A program made the position numbers and the translations under genes. 64,000 bases of DNA from NCBI GenBank assembly GCA_021794195.1, contig JAJYRG010000002.1:1-64000 (forward strand), read 5' to 3'. Shown here in pieces: positions 27,885-38,346 of this stretch. Source of the stretch: Bacteroidota bacterium. Its GTDB lineage: Bacteria > Bacteroidota > Bacteroidia > Sphingobacteriales > Sphingobacteriaceae. The notes under the pieces were generated by a model that worked only from the letters and a program-made list of their open reading frames with translations, made no database searches and was not told the origin of the DNA. Each line of letters begins with the position of its first letter. Position 1 is the stretch's first letter.

Positions 27885-29723
27885 CTAATTAGGATAAATT
27901 TTTTCATTTGATTGTAAAGAATATAAGTAGTGGTACAGGCCTGTTTCTTTCCGTACTAACTCTGCATGGGTTCCTTGTTCAATGACTCTCCCATTTTCAA
28001 TAATTAAAATATTATCGGCATCCATGATGGTAGATAGCCTGTGGGCGATGACTATGGAGGTACGGTCTTTCATGAGTTCTTCGAGAGCCAATTGCACAAG
28101 ACGTTCTGACTCTGAATCTAAAGATGATGTCGCTTCGTCCAAAATAAGTATGGCAGGGTTTTTAAGTAAGGCTCTTGCGATGGCAATTCTTTGTCTTTGT
28201 CCTCCAGAAAGTTTCACCCCTCTATCTCCGACGACTGTATCGTACCCATCTGGGAAATCCATAATAAAGTTATGGGCATTTGCCCGTTTTGCAGCAGTAA
28301 TAATATCTTCTGCATCTTCTTCCAGGTTTCCGTAGCCAATGTTTTCACGAATGGTTCCGCCAAAAAGTAATACATCTTGCGGCACTATAGCTACTTGATT
28401 TCGAATGTCGGTAAGGGAGTAGCCTTCTGCCGGCTCCCTATCATATAAGATTTTGCCTTTGGAAGGTTGATAAAACTGTAAGATCAAAGAGGAAATTGTT
28501 GTTTTTCCAGCACCACTCGGTCCTACCAGTGCGATTTTTTCGCCAGCCCTTGCTTCAAAGGTAATATCTTTTAATGCTTCTGAATCCGGGCGTGTAGGGT
28601 AGGAGAAGCCTACTTTATCAAACATTAAATTTCCAGAAATCTTTTTATTTATACGTTTATTTTCTTTTGATATTTTTATGGGTTCGGGGTTTTCGTTTAA
28701 TATTTCGATTACCCGCTCACTCGCTCCTAAAGTTTTTTGAATATTGGCATATAATTCTGGAAAACTTCCCATGGAGCCAGCAACAAACATGGAGTATAAT
28801 ATATACGTAGTCAGATCACCTACTGAAATTTCTCCGATTGAGACCAACGAAGAACCGTACCATATGACAGCGATGATAGCACCCAAGATACAAAAGATAA
28901 TAAAAGATACGAACCAAGCGCGGTAAGAGGCTCCTTTCATAGCAATGCGTACTACGGCATCCAGTTTTGTTTGGTATCTCCGGGATTCGTAATGCTCATT
29001 GACGAAAGCTTTGACATTGCTTATTCCCAATAAAGTCTCTTGGACAATACTGTTAGAATCCGCTAGTTCGTCCTGAGCTTGTTTTGATAGCTTGCGAATA
29101 AAACGTCCGAAAACTGAAGCCATGATAATAATAATGGGGAGAATACTCAAGTTCATCAACGCTAATTTTGGGGAAACCCAAATGAGTAAAACAACTCCAA
29201 AAATTAAAATTAAAGTCTGCCGGAATACTCCTGCAAGAGTCGTCGTCAAAGTGTCTTGGATCTGAGAAAGATCAGCAGAGAGTCTACTATTCAGTTCACC
29301 GACTCTACGGTTTGCAAAAAAATCTATAGGCAGGACAATAAGCTTACGATAAGTATCCCGTCGTATATTGGCCAATACTTTTTCGGCTACTTCCACAAAA
29401 ATCCGAACTCGAAAAAAAGAGGTCAATGTTTGAAAAACTAAGAGGGCGAAAGCAAGAATACCTATCTGTTGGACAGAGGGTGTTAACCAAGGGTAAGTTT
29501 GGATGCCCTGCGCCGCATCGGTCATCGCACCGAGCAATGCCGGAAAGGTTAATGTGGTAATGCTCGAGAAAAACAAGAACACCATACCTAAGACAAATTT
29601 TCCTTTGTATGGCTTGAGGTAAGCAAAGAGTTGGGATGCTTTTGCCAGTAATGCCTTACTTATTTTTGGTTTGGTAAATTCTTGATTAACTTCATTTCCC
29701 TTATTCAATTTGTTTTTTGCCAT
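27885..29723 (-). CDS. ABC transporter, permease/ATPase fusion (MsbA-like)
   Basis: GPSGAGKTTISSLIL, LSGGQRQRIAIARALLKNPAILILDEATSSLD. Confidence 0.93.
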   Translation of the reverse strand: MAKNKLNKGNEVNQEFTKPKISKALLAKASQLFAYLKPYKGKFVLGMVFLFFSSITTLTFPALLGAMTDAAQGIQTYPWLTPSVQQIGILAFALLVFQTLTSFFRVRIFVEVAEKVLANIRRDTYRKLIVLPIDFFANRRVGELNSRLSADLSQIQDTLTTTLAGVFRQTLILIFGVVLLIWVSPKLALMNLSILPIIIIMASVFGRFIRKLSKQAQDELADSNSIVQETLLGISNVKAFVNEHYESRRYQTKLDAVVRIAMKGASYRAWFVSFIIFCILGAIIAVIWYGSSLVSIGEISVGDLTTYILYSMFVAGSMGSFPELYANIQKTLGASERVIEILNENPEPIKISKENKRINKKISGNLMFDKVGFSYPTRPDSEALKDITFEARAGEKIALVGPSGAGKTTISSLILQFYQPSKGKILYDREPAEGYSLTDIRNQVAIVPQDVLLFGGTIRENIGYGNLEEDAEDIITAAKRANAHNFIMDFPDGYDTVVGDRGVKLSGGQRQRIAIARALLKNPAILILDEATSSLDSESERLVQLALEELMKDRTSIVIAHRLSTIMDADNILIIENGRVIEQGTHAELVRKETGLYHYLYSLQSNEKIYPN

Positions 29724-29796
29724 TTCCTTTTGTACGAAGATTCAATTATGCAAAAGTATAGATATTATTCAGGCAAATCTATCAAACTATCGTCAT

Positions 29797-30351
29797 TTAT
29801 CTGATTTTACGATTTTTCAGAAGTTGGTATAACTTGGGATAGAGTAAAATAAGAAGTAATATAATAGAAGTGAAGATGAAAAAATATACTTTTTCACCGT
29901 TATACTTTTGGTTTTTTATTTGTTTTCTTAGCTTTTCATTCTCATCCTGCAGTTTTTTTAGAGTGCTTATATAAGCTGAGAGTTGGGTTTCATATTCTTG
30001 AGCCAGCCGGCTTGATTTTTGCTGTTCATTTTCTTTTAATTCAATCAGTTTTTTTGTTTCTTGCAGAATCGTATTATCGGCAGAGATGATTGACTGCAGA
30101 ATATTCATGGATTTCTGCATATCTTTTTTTGTTTTGAAAACACCGAAAATACCGGTTTTTTGTTCGAGGCTTTTATCAAAATCCCCAAAACGTTTTTGTC
30201 TTTCGTCTATCAGGGAATTTACTTTTTCCCGTTGGATTTCGAATCGTCCGGAATCTGTAGTTTGAGCTTGTGCGAAAGAAAATCCTATAACCCATGCTCC
30301 TAAGAAAATAGAATAAAATATATTCTTAACTGTGTTTTTAATATTTTTCAT
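29797..30351 (-). CDS. Coiled-coil membrane protein, unknown
   Basis: Signal-like N-term, long coiled coil, C-terminal TM FFIFTSIILLLILLY. Confidence 0.6.
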   Translation of the reverse strand: MKNIKNTVKNIFYSIFLGAWVIGFSFAQAQTTDSGRFEIQREKVNSLIDERQKRFGDFDKSLEQKTGIFGVFKTKKDMQKSMNILQSIISADNTILQETKKLIELKENEQQKSSRLAQEYETQLSAYISTLKKLQDENEKLRKQIKNQKYNGEKVYFFIFTSIILLLILLYPKLYQLLKNRKIR

Positions 30352-31126
30352 GAAACTCTACTCTGATGGTTTCATCTTGGTAAAGACCTAAAAGCTGACT
30401 TGCGTTTCCTTTGTTAATGGCAATTTCCAAACTATTGCTGATGCCAAATAAACAGAGTTTTTCTCCTTCGGGTACTTCACTGTAATGCCAGCTTAGTTTA
30501 TTTATAGTTTCGTTTCTTTTAAAATACAGTGTAAAAGGACGTCCTTTTTGTACTTTATTAAATAGTTCTTTGCTTATGTTACTAATGATGTTTCCGAATG
30601 TATCTACATATGCCACGTGTCCTTTGATATAGGTTTCGGTATATACGGGTTGTAATATGTGCTTTTCGAGAGGCTTGTCCAAAGTTGGGCCTAATCTTGA
30701 TAGACTTTTTCCTTGCACGATATGACAAGCTGCTTTTGTCAATACATCGGCTAAAGGGAAGTGGACATACCTGAGATCTTGTATGAGTTCGATTTCTATC
30801 AGTTCTTCCGGATGCTGATCATTTAGTAAAATACTGAAGATACCATTGTCTGCACCCACAAAGAAGTGGCCGTCATACTTCATGGCAACGTATCGGGTGT
30901 CTTCTTGAAAAAGGGTGTCTATACCAATAATGTGTACCGTTCCCTTTGGAAAGTAATGGTATGCATTTTTTAATACGATGGCAGCGTGTTGCATGCTGAA
31001 AGAAGGAATTTCATGGGTGATATCTACCAAACGCACGTCCGGCAAAAGCGAAATAATGCTGCCTTTAAGTGCCGCTTGATAAAAATCTTGATGTCCTAAA
31101 TCTGTTGTTAACGTAATGACGCCCAT
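30338..31126 (-). CDS. SAM hydroxide adenosyltransferase (DUF62)
   Basis: MGVITLTTDLGHQDFYQAALKGSI; FVGADNGIFS; YVDTFGNIISNI. Confidence 0.9.
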   Translation of the reverse strand: MGVITLTTDLGHQDFYQAALKGSIISLLPDVRLVDITHEIPSFSMQHAAIVLKNAYHYFPKGTVHIIGIDTLFQEDTRYVAMKYDGHFFVGADNGIFSILLNDQHPEELIEIELIQDLRYVHFPLADVLTKAACHIVQGKSLSRLGPTLDKPLEKHILQPVYTETYIKGHVAYVDTFGNIISNISKELFNKVQKGRPFTLYFKRNETINKLSWHYSEVPEGEKLCLFGISNSLEIAINKGNASQLLGLYQDETIRVEFHEKY

Positions 31127-31372
31127 AAAATGCCCTTTTACCCTATACTTAGAAAGACTGCGAAAAAATGTGTTTTAAAAGCAAAATAATCCTGCCATAT
31201 TTGTAAAGTAACAAAAGTACTAAAATCTGAAGTTTGAGCGAAACATTGCGACAAATTTCATGTTGATGATAAACAATTAAATCAGAAATCACAAAAGATA
31301 AAAAGTTTCATTTTTTTCACTGTGGACTTTTGTTTTTGTATATTAATAACTTGTAAATAATTTTCTAAAACT

Positions 31373-32377
31373 TTGAACGAACTTAAAATAACTCTTGAAG
31401 ATGTTAATTTGATTACCCTATGGGGAACAAATAATGAGAATTTCGACATAATAAAAGAAAACTTTCCCAAACTGAAAATTATCGCCCGGGGCGATGAGGT
31501 AAAGGCTATGGGAACACAGGAAGATTTAGGAGTTTTTCAAAAATTGATGACTCAGATTATTTCTTTTGTACGAAGAAAACATTCTTTAACTGCTTTACAG
31601 CTGGAAAACCTGTTAAACACTAAGCATACAAGAGACCATACAAAGAAAAACAGCAATCACCTGGAGGATAAAGAATCAGGAGGGGAAGAAGTGCCGATTG
31701 TGTATGGGCCGAATGGGCGGATTATCCGTGCACGTACTCCCAATCAAAAAAAAATGGTGGAAAGTCTCGAGCATAATGACGTTTTGTTTGCTATAGGTCC
31801 GGCAGGTACGGGCAAAACATATACGGCAGTAGCCTTAGCTGTGCGTGCCTTGAGAAACAAAGAAGTAAAGCGTATTATCCTTACCCGACCGGCTGTAGAA
31901 GCAGGAGAAAATTTAGGTTTTCTGCCAGGGGATTTAAAAGAAAAGGTAGATCCATACTTGCGGCCTCTGTATGATGCTCTCGATGACATGATACCGACCA
32001 CAAAGTTGAAATACCTTTTAGAAAACGGAACTATAGAAGTAGCTCCTTTGGCGTTTATGAGAGGGCGTACTTTAGATCATTGTTTTGTGATCTTGGACGA
32101 AGCTCAAAATACGACCGATATGCAATTGAAGATGTTTTTAACACGGATGGGGCCTGATGCGAAGTTTATCATTAATGGGGATTTGACACAGGTAGATTTA
32201 CCTAAAAAAATTAAGTCGGGCTTATCTACAGCTGTTCGGTTGCTGGGGCATATAAAAGGAATAGAGGTAGTGAAATTAAGCGGAAAAGATGTCGTGCGGC
32301 ATAAATTGGTGCGCAGAATACTTGAAGCTTACGGAGATTTTGAAGGTACGAATTCAGAATTAAAGAGCTCGAATTAA
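31373..32377 (+). CDS. PhoH family protein (TTG start)
   Basis: AIGPAGTGKTYTAVALAVRAL, LDEAQNTTDMQLKMFLTRMGPDAKFIINGDLTQVDLP. Confidence 0.95.
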   Translation: MNELKITLEDVNLITLWGTNNENFDIIKENFPKLKIIARGDEVKAMGTQEDLGVFQKLMTQIISFVRRKHSLTALQLENLLNTKHTRDHTKKNSNHLEDKESGGEEVPIVYGPNGRIIRARTPNQKKMVESLEHNDVLFAIGPAGTGKTYTAVALAVRALRNKEVKRIILTRPAVEAGENLGFLPGDLKEKVDPYLRPLYDALDDMIPTTKLKYLLENGTIEVAPLAFMRGRTLDHCFVILDEAQNTTDMQLKMFLTRMGPDAKFIINGDLTQVDLPKKIKSGLSTAVRLLGHIKGIEVVKLSGKDVVRHKLVRRILEAYGDFEGTNSELKSSN

Positions 32378-32396
32378 AGATTTGGTGCAGTCGGGT

Positions 32397-32423
32397 AGAC
32401 TTGAAAACAAGTCTGTTTTTTTT
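32397..32423 (+). terminator. Rho-independent terminator after phoH
   Basis: AGACTTG-AAAA-CAAGTCT-G-TTTTTTTT. Confidence 0.9.
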
Positions 32424-32504
32424 AAAAAATTGCTGTAAAAGAACATTTTAATCCTTAACTTGAGAAACTGAATAGTTAGAGTCCATATAACAGGGTATAC
32501 GAAA

Positions 32505-32888
32505 TTGATCATGAAGTATGCAATTGAAAAGTACGATAATTTTGTTGTTATCGAGCCTATGAGTGAAGTTTTGAAGGGAGAGGAGGCCATTCAATTAAAA
32601 GTGGAGTTTTTGCTACGCAATAATACCGGTCATAAAAATATTGTTTTGGATCTGCAGCATGTGCGGCGGATAGATGAGTCTGGTGTTCGGATGGGAGTAT
32701 TGGCCAATCGTTTGTGCAAGGCTGTTGGCGGGGTTTTTATACTTATTGAGGTTTGTGATGAAATTTTTGAGTTTTTAAGAATGTGCAGAATCGAAAAATC
32801 ATTTATTATACGAAATGATGTAGAACAAGCTAAACGTTTTATATATCATAAAGATGGAGGAAATCATAATAGAGGAGCGTTCCTATGA
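32505..32888 (+). CDS. STAS-domain anti-sigma factor antagonist-like protein
   Basis: HKNIVLDLQHVRRIDESGVRMGVLANRLCKAVGGVFILIEVCDEIFEFLRM. Confidence 0.8.
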   Translation: MIMKYAIEKYDNFVVIEPMSEVLKGEEAIQLKVEFLLRNNTGHKNIVLDLQHVRRIDESGVRMGVLANRLCKAVGGVFILIEVCDEIFEFLRMCRIEKSFIIRNDVEQAKRFIYHKDGGNHNRGAFL

Positions 32889-33796
32889 TTTTTGAAGTTT
32901 TGATTTTAGGGAATAGTTCGGCGACACCTGTGTACAAGCGCTACCCTACGGCACAATTAATTAATCATAATCAACAGTTGTTTTTAGTAGACTGTGGGGA
33001 GGGGACCCAACACCGGCTAGTTCAGCATGGAATAAAAACGAATAAGATCCAACATATATTTATTAGTCATCTTCATGGAGATCATTATTTTGGCTTGGCT
33101 GGTTTGTTATCATCTATGAATCTGGCAGGGCGGGAACGCCCCCTTACCGTTTATGGTCCAAAAGGATTAAAAGAAATTTTGGATATGCATTTTTTGTATG
33201 CGCAAAGTACAATAAAATATCCATTACGGTTTATAGAAACTGATCCCGAAAAACCAGCATTACTACTTGATACGAAAGAGATAAAAGTGCAGAGTTTTCC
33301 GCTCAAGCACCGGATCCCCTGTACAGGTTTTCGATTTGATGAAAAAGAAAAAAAACCAAATCTAATTAAAGAAAAAATCGAAGAGCTACAGATACCCGTC
33401 GGGCAATTAGCAGAAATCAAGAATGGAGGTGATTATATTGATACGGCGGGTCGTATATTTACACATGAAGAATTAACGCATCCGACACCTAAATTGCGGA
33501 GTTATGCCTTTTGTTCAGATACCCGTGCAGATGACTCTTATATCCCTTTTATTAAAAATGTTTCATTACTATATCATGAAGCTACTTTTTTAGATGAACT
33601 GAAAGATCGGGCTGAGATTACACTTCATACAACTGCACTTGAAGCGGGAGAAGTAGCGGCAGCTGCACAAGCAGGTAAACTGTTAATCGGGCATTATTCA
33701 TCCCGGTATAAAGAATTTGAGCCTTTTCTTGAAGAAGCGCGCTCTGTATTTACTAATACAGAACTCACTGTAGAAGGAAGCTCTTATTCAATATAG
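32885..33796 (+). CDS. rnz: Ribonuclease Z
   Basis: LGNSSATPVYKRYPTAQLI, FISHLHGDHYFGLAGLLSSM, metallo-beta-lactamase fold. Confidence 0.95.
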   Translation: MIFEVLILGNSSATPVYKRYPTAQLINHNQQLFLVDCGEGTQHRLVQHGIKTNKIQHIFISHLHGDHYFGLAGLLSSMNLAGRERPLTVYGPKGLKEILDMHFLYAQSTIKYPLRFIETDPEKPALLLDTKEIKVQSFPLKHRIPCTGFRFDEKEKKPNLIKEKIEELQIPVGQLAEIKNGGDYIDTAGRIFTHEELTHPTPKLRSYAFCSDTRADDSYIPFIKNVSLLYHEATFLDELKDRAEITLHTTALEAGEVAAAAQAGKLLIGHYSSRYKEFEPFLEEARSVFTNTELTVEGSSYSI

Positions 33797-33847
33797 CGAT
33801 TATCAAGATTTTTCTGCATCTTTACATTTCACATTTTATGAATTTTT

Positions 33848-34903
33848 ATGGCTTTTGATGTAAATAAGCTGGTTAGAAACAATATTCGCAGATTACAACC
33901 TTATTCTTCTGCGAGAAATGAGTTTTCCGGTGATGCTTCGGTTATGTTAGATGCAAACGAAAATGCTTTTGGCTCTCCGGTAATAGGAAACTATAATAGA
34001 TACCCCGATCCTTTGCAGAATAAATTGAAAGAGAAATTAGCCGATATTAAAGGGGTTCCTAAAGACTATATTTTCTTAGGAAACGGAAGCGATGAAGCAA
34101 TAGATCTTTTGTTTAGGATATTTTGTCAACCTGGTATTGACAATGTTGTTTTAGTTCCGCCTACATATGGTATGTACGAGGTGTCGGCTCAGATCAATGA
34201 TGTATATTGTAAAAAAGTACCTCTTACCGCCGATTATCAATTGAATTTAGATGAGATTGCAGCCTCCATTGATCAAAATACTAAAATGATTTTTATCTGT
34301 TCGCCCAATAACCCTACCGGAAACAGTATAAAAGCACAGGATATTGAAACAATATTAGTTAATTTTGATGGGATTGTCGTAGTAGATGAGGCTTATATAA
34401 ACTTTTCAAAGCAGCGTTCCTTTACATATACGCTGCCTGAATTTCCTAATTTGGTAATACTACAGACTTTATCAAAAGCTTGGGGATTAGCAGCTTTACG
34501 TTTAGGTTTGGCTTTTGCGAATAAAGGGATTATTAACTTAATGAATAGAGTAAAACCCCCCTATAATATTAATCAAGCTACGCAGGAGATGGTGATGAAA
34601 GCTCTCGATGGGGTGGAACAGGTGAATCAATGGATCCAAGAAGTAGTGAAAGAGCGGGAATCTATTACCCAAGAGTTAGAAAATATAGCCCAAGTAAAAA
34701 AAGTATATCCCTCAGATGCAAATTTTATCCTTGCTAAATTTGAGAAGGCTAAGGAATTGTTTATACATCTGAAAAAAAAGGGTGTAATTGTACGTGATCG
34801 TTCGAATCAAGCTCTTTGCGAACAGGGGTTACGGATTACGATTGGAGCGCCTGAAGAAAATGCACTTTTGCTTCGCGAGATAAAAAATTTTTATGAAGAT
34901 TAA
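33848..34903 (+). CDS. hisC: Histidinol-phosphate aminotransferase
   Basis: LDANENAFGSP, FLGNGSDEAIDLLFRIF, SPNNPTGN, TLSKAWGLAALRLG. Confidence 0.95.
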   Translation: MAFDVNKLVRNNIRRLQPYSSARNEFSGDASVMLDANENAFGSPVIGNYNRYPDPLQNKLKEKLADIKGVPKDYIFLGNGSDEAIDLLFRIFCQPGIDNVVLVPPTYGMYEVSAQINDVYCKKVPLTADYQLNLDEIAASIDQNTKMIFICSPNNPTGNSIKAQDIETILVNFDGIVVVDEAYINFSKQRSFTYTLPEFPNLVILQTLSKAWGLAALRLGLAFANKGIINLMNRVKPPYNINQATQEMVMKALDGVEQVNQWIQEVVKERESITQELENIAQVKKVYPSDANFILAKFEKAKELFIHLKKKGVIVRDRSNQALCEQGLRITIGAPEENALLLREIKNFYED

Positions 34904-34918
34904 TTTTCAAAACAGAAA

Positions 34919-36049
34919 ATGAAAAAAACACTTTTATTTATCGATAGAGATGGGACACTGATATTAGAGCCTGAAGACGAGCAAATTGACTCTTTCGAGA
35001 AATTAAGATTTTATCCCAAAGCTTTACAGTATTTGCCCAAAATTGCTCAAGAGCTGGATTTCGAATTAATATTGGTATCCAATCAAGACGGTTTAGGTAC
35101 AGCCTCTCACCCCGAAAAAAACTTTTGGCCGGTTCATAATTTTATTTTGCAGACTTTTGAAGATGAAGGGGTGCATTTTGCACGTCAGCATATTGATCGG
35201 ACTTTTCCACATGAGAATGCGGACACGAGAAAGCCATCAATAGGTATGTTGCAAGAATATCAGGATAAAGAAAAGTATAATCTTGCTGATTCCTATGTGA
35301 TAGGAGATAGAATAAATGATGTGAAATTGGCGGAAAATTTGGGTTGTAAAGCTTTATGGCTGAGAAATGATGATGGTTTAGGAGAGTCTGAAGGTATTGA
35401 TTTCCAAGAAAGGGCTGTAGCTCTGGAAACGCAAGATTGGCAGGATATTTATGAGTTTTTGAAATTAAAACGCCGATCTGGAAGCCTTTCTCGAAAAACC
35501 AGTGAAACAGATATACAGATGGAGCTTCATTTAGACGGTACGGGAAAAGCTGATATTTCTACAGGATTGCCGTTCTTTGATCATATGCTCGATCAAATAG
35601 CCCGCCATGGAAATGTAGATTTGACTATAAAGACAAAGGGAGACTTGCATATAGATGAACACCATACGATTGAGGATACAGGAATTGCTCTTGGAGAGCT
35701 TTTTCGAAAAGTACTCGGTGACAAACTGGGTATTGAGCGGTATGGCTTTACATTGCCTATGGACGATTGTCTGGCGCAGGTAGCTTTAGATTTCGGAGGA
35801 AGGAGTTGGCTGGTATGGAATGCAGAATTTACGCGGGAAAAAATAGGCGATATGCCTACGGAAATGTTCTCTCACTTTTTCAAGTCTTTTTCAGATGGGG
35901 CAAAATGTAATTTGAATATAAAAGCTGAAGGGCATAATGAACACCATAAGATTGAGGCTATTTTTAAAGCTTTTGCAAAAGCAATTCGTACAGCCATAAG
36001 AAGAGATGTGAACAATATGCGTTTACCGAGTACTAAAGGTTTGTTGTAG
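34919..36049 (+). CDS. hisB: Bifunctional histidinol-phosphatase / imidazoleglycerol-phosphate dehydratase
   Basis: HAD motif [14 protein letters not shown] plus [15 protein letters not shown]...[15 protein letters not shown]. Confidence 0.96.
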   Translation: MKKTLLFIDRDGTLILEPEDEQIDSFEKLRFYPKALQYLPKIAQELDFELILVSNQDGLGTASHPEKNFWPVHNFILQTFEDEGVHFARQHIDRTFPHENADTRKPSIGMLQEYQDKEKYNLADSYVIGDRINDVKLAENLGCKALWLRNDDGLGESEGIDFQERAVALETQDWQDIYEFLKLKRRSGSLSRKTSETDIQMELHLDGTGKADISTGLPFFDHMLDQIARHGNVDLTIKTKGDLHIDEHHTIEDTGIALGELFRKVLGDKLGIERYGFTLPMDDCLAQVALDFGGRSWLVWNAEFTREKIGDMPTEMFSHFFKSFSDGAKCNLNIKAEGHNEHHKIEAIFKAFAKAIRTAIRRDVNNMRLPSTKGLL

Positions 36050-36067
36050 ATTTTAATCTAAAACAAA
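36040..36067. repeat. 28-nt inverted repeat overlapping hisB stop
   Basis: TTTGTT-g-TAGATT-tt-AATCTA-a-AACAAA. Confidence 0.75.
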
Positions 36068-36166
36068 TTTCTTTGGTGTCAAAATAGATGATTAATTTTA
36101 CACACTTATAAATATTAAAAGCGAAGAAAATATCTTTGTTTGAATTGGAATTTAACTTTTGAAAAT

Positions 36167-36919
36167 ATGTATATCATACCGGCTATTGATGTTTTAGATA
36201 AGAAAGTGGTGCGATTGCGAGAAGGAGATTATAATGAGGTTACGACCTATGATACATCTTTGGAGGAACAGATTGAAAAATACTATGCCAACGGAACCGA
36301 AATTGTACACATTATTGACTTGAATGGCGCGAAAGGAGATTTGAGCAATCAGTCTTATCTTTTCGATATTGTTCAGAAAACGGAAATGAAAGTGCAATAT
36401 GGAGGAGGGGTTCGAAGCATCGATATGATAAAGAGATTGATCGATGGCGGGGTTTTTAGAGTAATAGTAGGTACCCAAGCCATTACTAACCCCGATTTTT
36501 TAGAAGAATTAAGTAACCTAAATATAGGAAGGATAAAGTATACAGATCGTATTGTCATTGCTATTGATGTATTAGATGAAGTGATAAAATATTCAGGATG
36601 GTTAGAGAGCTCCTCTATCAAATTAAAAGAATATATAGATCGTTGCCTGAGTTTAGGTTTTTATCGTTTTTTGTGTACAGATATCAGTAAAGACGGTAAA
36701 TTAGGCGGGGCAGGGGTCGAACTTTATAAAAAGCTATTGGATCATAGTCCTATTATTAAACTTATAGGCTCAGGGGGAATCAGTTCTATGAAAGATATAC
36801 AAGCCTTGGCTGATTTGGAAAAAATGGAATCTTGTGTCGTAGGGCGGGCGATTTATGAAGATAAAGTTAGCATTGAAGAGATTAAAGAATGGAATTTAAA
36901 ATCGCTGATAAAATTTTAA
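36167..36919 (+). CDS. hisA: Phosphoribosylformimino-5-aminoimidazole carboxamide ribotide isomerase
   Basis: MYIIPAIDVLDKKVVRLREGDYNEVTTY; VQYGGGVRS; ATG at 36167 preferred over the track's 36140. Confidence 0.93.
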   Translation: MYIIPAIDVLDKKVVRLREGDYNEVTTYDTSLEEQIEKYYANGTEIVHIIDLNGAKGDLSNQSYLFDIVQKTEMKVQYGGGVRSIDMIKRLIDGGVFRVIVGTQAITNPDFLEELSNLNIGRIKYTDRIVIAIDVLDEVIKYSGWLESSSIKLKEYIDRCLSLGFYRFLCTDISKDGKLGGAGVELYKKLLDHSPIIKLIGSGGISSMKDIQALADLEKMESCVVGRAIYEDKVSIEEIKEWNLKSLIKF

Positions 36920-36920
36920 A

Positions 36921-37676
36921 ATGAAAAACAAACGGATTATTCCTTGTTTGGATGTAAAAGAAGGGCGTACCGTCAAAGGGGTTAATTTTTTTGGGCTAAA
37001 GGATGCGGGTGATCCCATAGAGTTGGCATTGAAATATTCAGAGGAAGGAGCAGATGAACTGGTCTTATTAGATATTGCCGCCAATGAGGAAAGCCGCGAA
37101 ACGACATTACATCTTGTAAAAACAATTTCTAAACAAATTGACATTCCTTTTACGATCGGGGGAGGGATACGGAAGCTCGAAGATGTGGAGAGAATGTTGA
37201 AGGCTGGAGTAAATAAGGTGTCTATCAATTCGGCAGCTGTCAAAAATCCCGCGCTAATAGAGGAAGTAGCAAAGGAGTTTGGTTCGGAAATCCTTGTGGT
37301 AGCTATAGACAGTAAAAATGTAGATAAGAAAAATTGGGTTTATTTAAGTGGAGGAAAAGAAAAAGCTCCTGTAACTGTTGAAAAATGGGCAAAAGAAGCC
37401 CAGGAAAGAGGAGCTGGAGAAATTCTCTTGACTTCTATGGATAAAGACGGTACAAAAGATGGTTTTGATATAGTTCTCTTGAAAACGATTAATCAGTTGC
37501 TGGATATCCCTGTTATTGCGTCGGGCGGAGCGGGCTCAATAGATAGCTTTTTAGAGGTTTTTCAAGAGGCAGATGTGGATGCTGCTCTGGCTGCTTCTAT
37601 TTTTCATTTTGGTGAAGTTAAGATCCCTGAATTAAAAATCAAGCTGAAAGAAAGGGGCATTCCGGTAAAGATCTAA
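36921..37676 (+). CDS. hisF: Imidazole glycerol phosphate synthase cyclase subunit
   Basis: RIIPCLDVKEGRTVKGVNFFGLKDAGDPIELA. Confidence 0.97.
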   Translation: MKNKRIIPCLDVKEGRTVKGVNFFGLKDAGDPIELALKYSEEGADELVLLDIAANEESRETTLHLVKTISKQIDIPFTIGGGIRKLEDVERMLKAGVNKVSINSAAVKNPALIEEVAKEFGSEILVVAIDSKNVDKKNWVYLSGGKEKAPVTVEKWAKEAQERGAGEILLTSMDKDGTKDGFDIVLLKTINQLLDIPVIASGGAGSIDSFLEVFQEADVDAALAASIFHFGEVKIPELKIKLKERGIPVKI

Positions 37677-37686
37677 TAAATATATT

Positions 37687-38271
37687 ATGATTGACTTTGA
37701 AAAAGGGCAAGGGTTGATACCCGCAATTATACAAGATGCCCAAACATTAGAAGTATTAATGTTGGGCTATATGAATGAAGAAGCGTGGTCAAAGACACAG
37801 GAAGAGAAGAAAGTGACTTTTTTTTCCAGAAGTAAAGAAAGGTTATGGACAAAGGGCGAGGAAAGTGGGAATTTTTTAGAAATGGTAGACTTTGCAGTGG
37901 ACTGTGATCAGGATACGCTGCTTATTTGGGTAAATCCTCATGGACCTACCTGCCACACAGGTTCACGCTCCTGTTTTGATACAGAGTATTCGCAGAACTT
38001 TATCTTCAAGCTTGAACATATTGTGAACGATCGGTACGTCTTTCCTCAAAAAAAATCTTATGTCAATAAACTACATGAAAAAGGTATAGAAAAAATTGCT
38101 CAAAAAGTAGGAGAAGAAGCTGTGGAAACGGTCATAGCTGCTCTGAGCGAAACTGAAGAAGATTTTATTAATGAAACTTCAGATTTGCTTTTCCACCTTT
38201 TGGTGTTGTTAAGAGAAAAAAACATAGACTTAAAAACTATTTCGAAAAACTTGGAAAACCGCCATCGATAA
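37687..38271 (+). CDS. hisIE: Bifunctional phosphoribosyl-AMP cyclohydrolase / phosphoribosyl-ATP pyrophosphatase
   Basis: MNEEAWSKTQEEKKVTFFSRSKERLWTKGEESGN; KVGEEAVETVIAAL. Confidence 0.96.
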   Translation: MIDFEKGQGLIPAIIQDAQTLEVLMLGYMNEEAWSKTQEEKKVTFFSRSKERLWTKGEESGNFLEMVDFAVDCDQDTLLIWVNPHGPTCHTGSRSCFDTEYSQNFIFKLEHIVNDRYVFPQKKSYVNKLHEKGIEKIAQKVGEEAVETVIAALSETEEDFINETSDLLFHLLVLLREKNIDLKTISKNLENRHR

Positions 38272-38303
38272 TCTAATTGATGTCATATTTCTGAATCAAA
38301 AAT

Positions 38304-38336
38304 AAAAGTGCTGTGTATTTACCAGCACTTTTTTTA
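38304..38336 (+). terminator. Rho-independent terminator after hisIE
   Basis: AAAAGTGCTG-tgtatttac-CAGCACTTTTTTT. Confidence 0.92.
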
Positions 38337-38346
38337 TGTTGGGCGA

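Noticed and set aside
38308-38346. Upstream extension of the WD40 ORF (MLCIYQHFFYVGR)
   Set aside because: Lies within the hisIE terminator hairpin; start moved to 38347.
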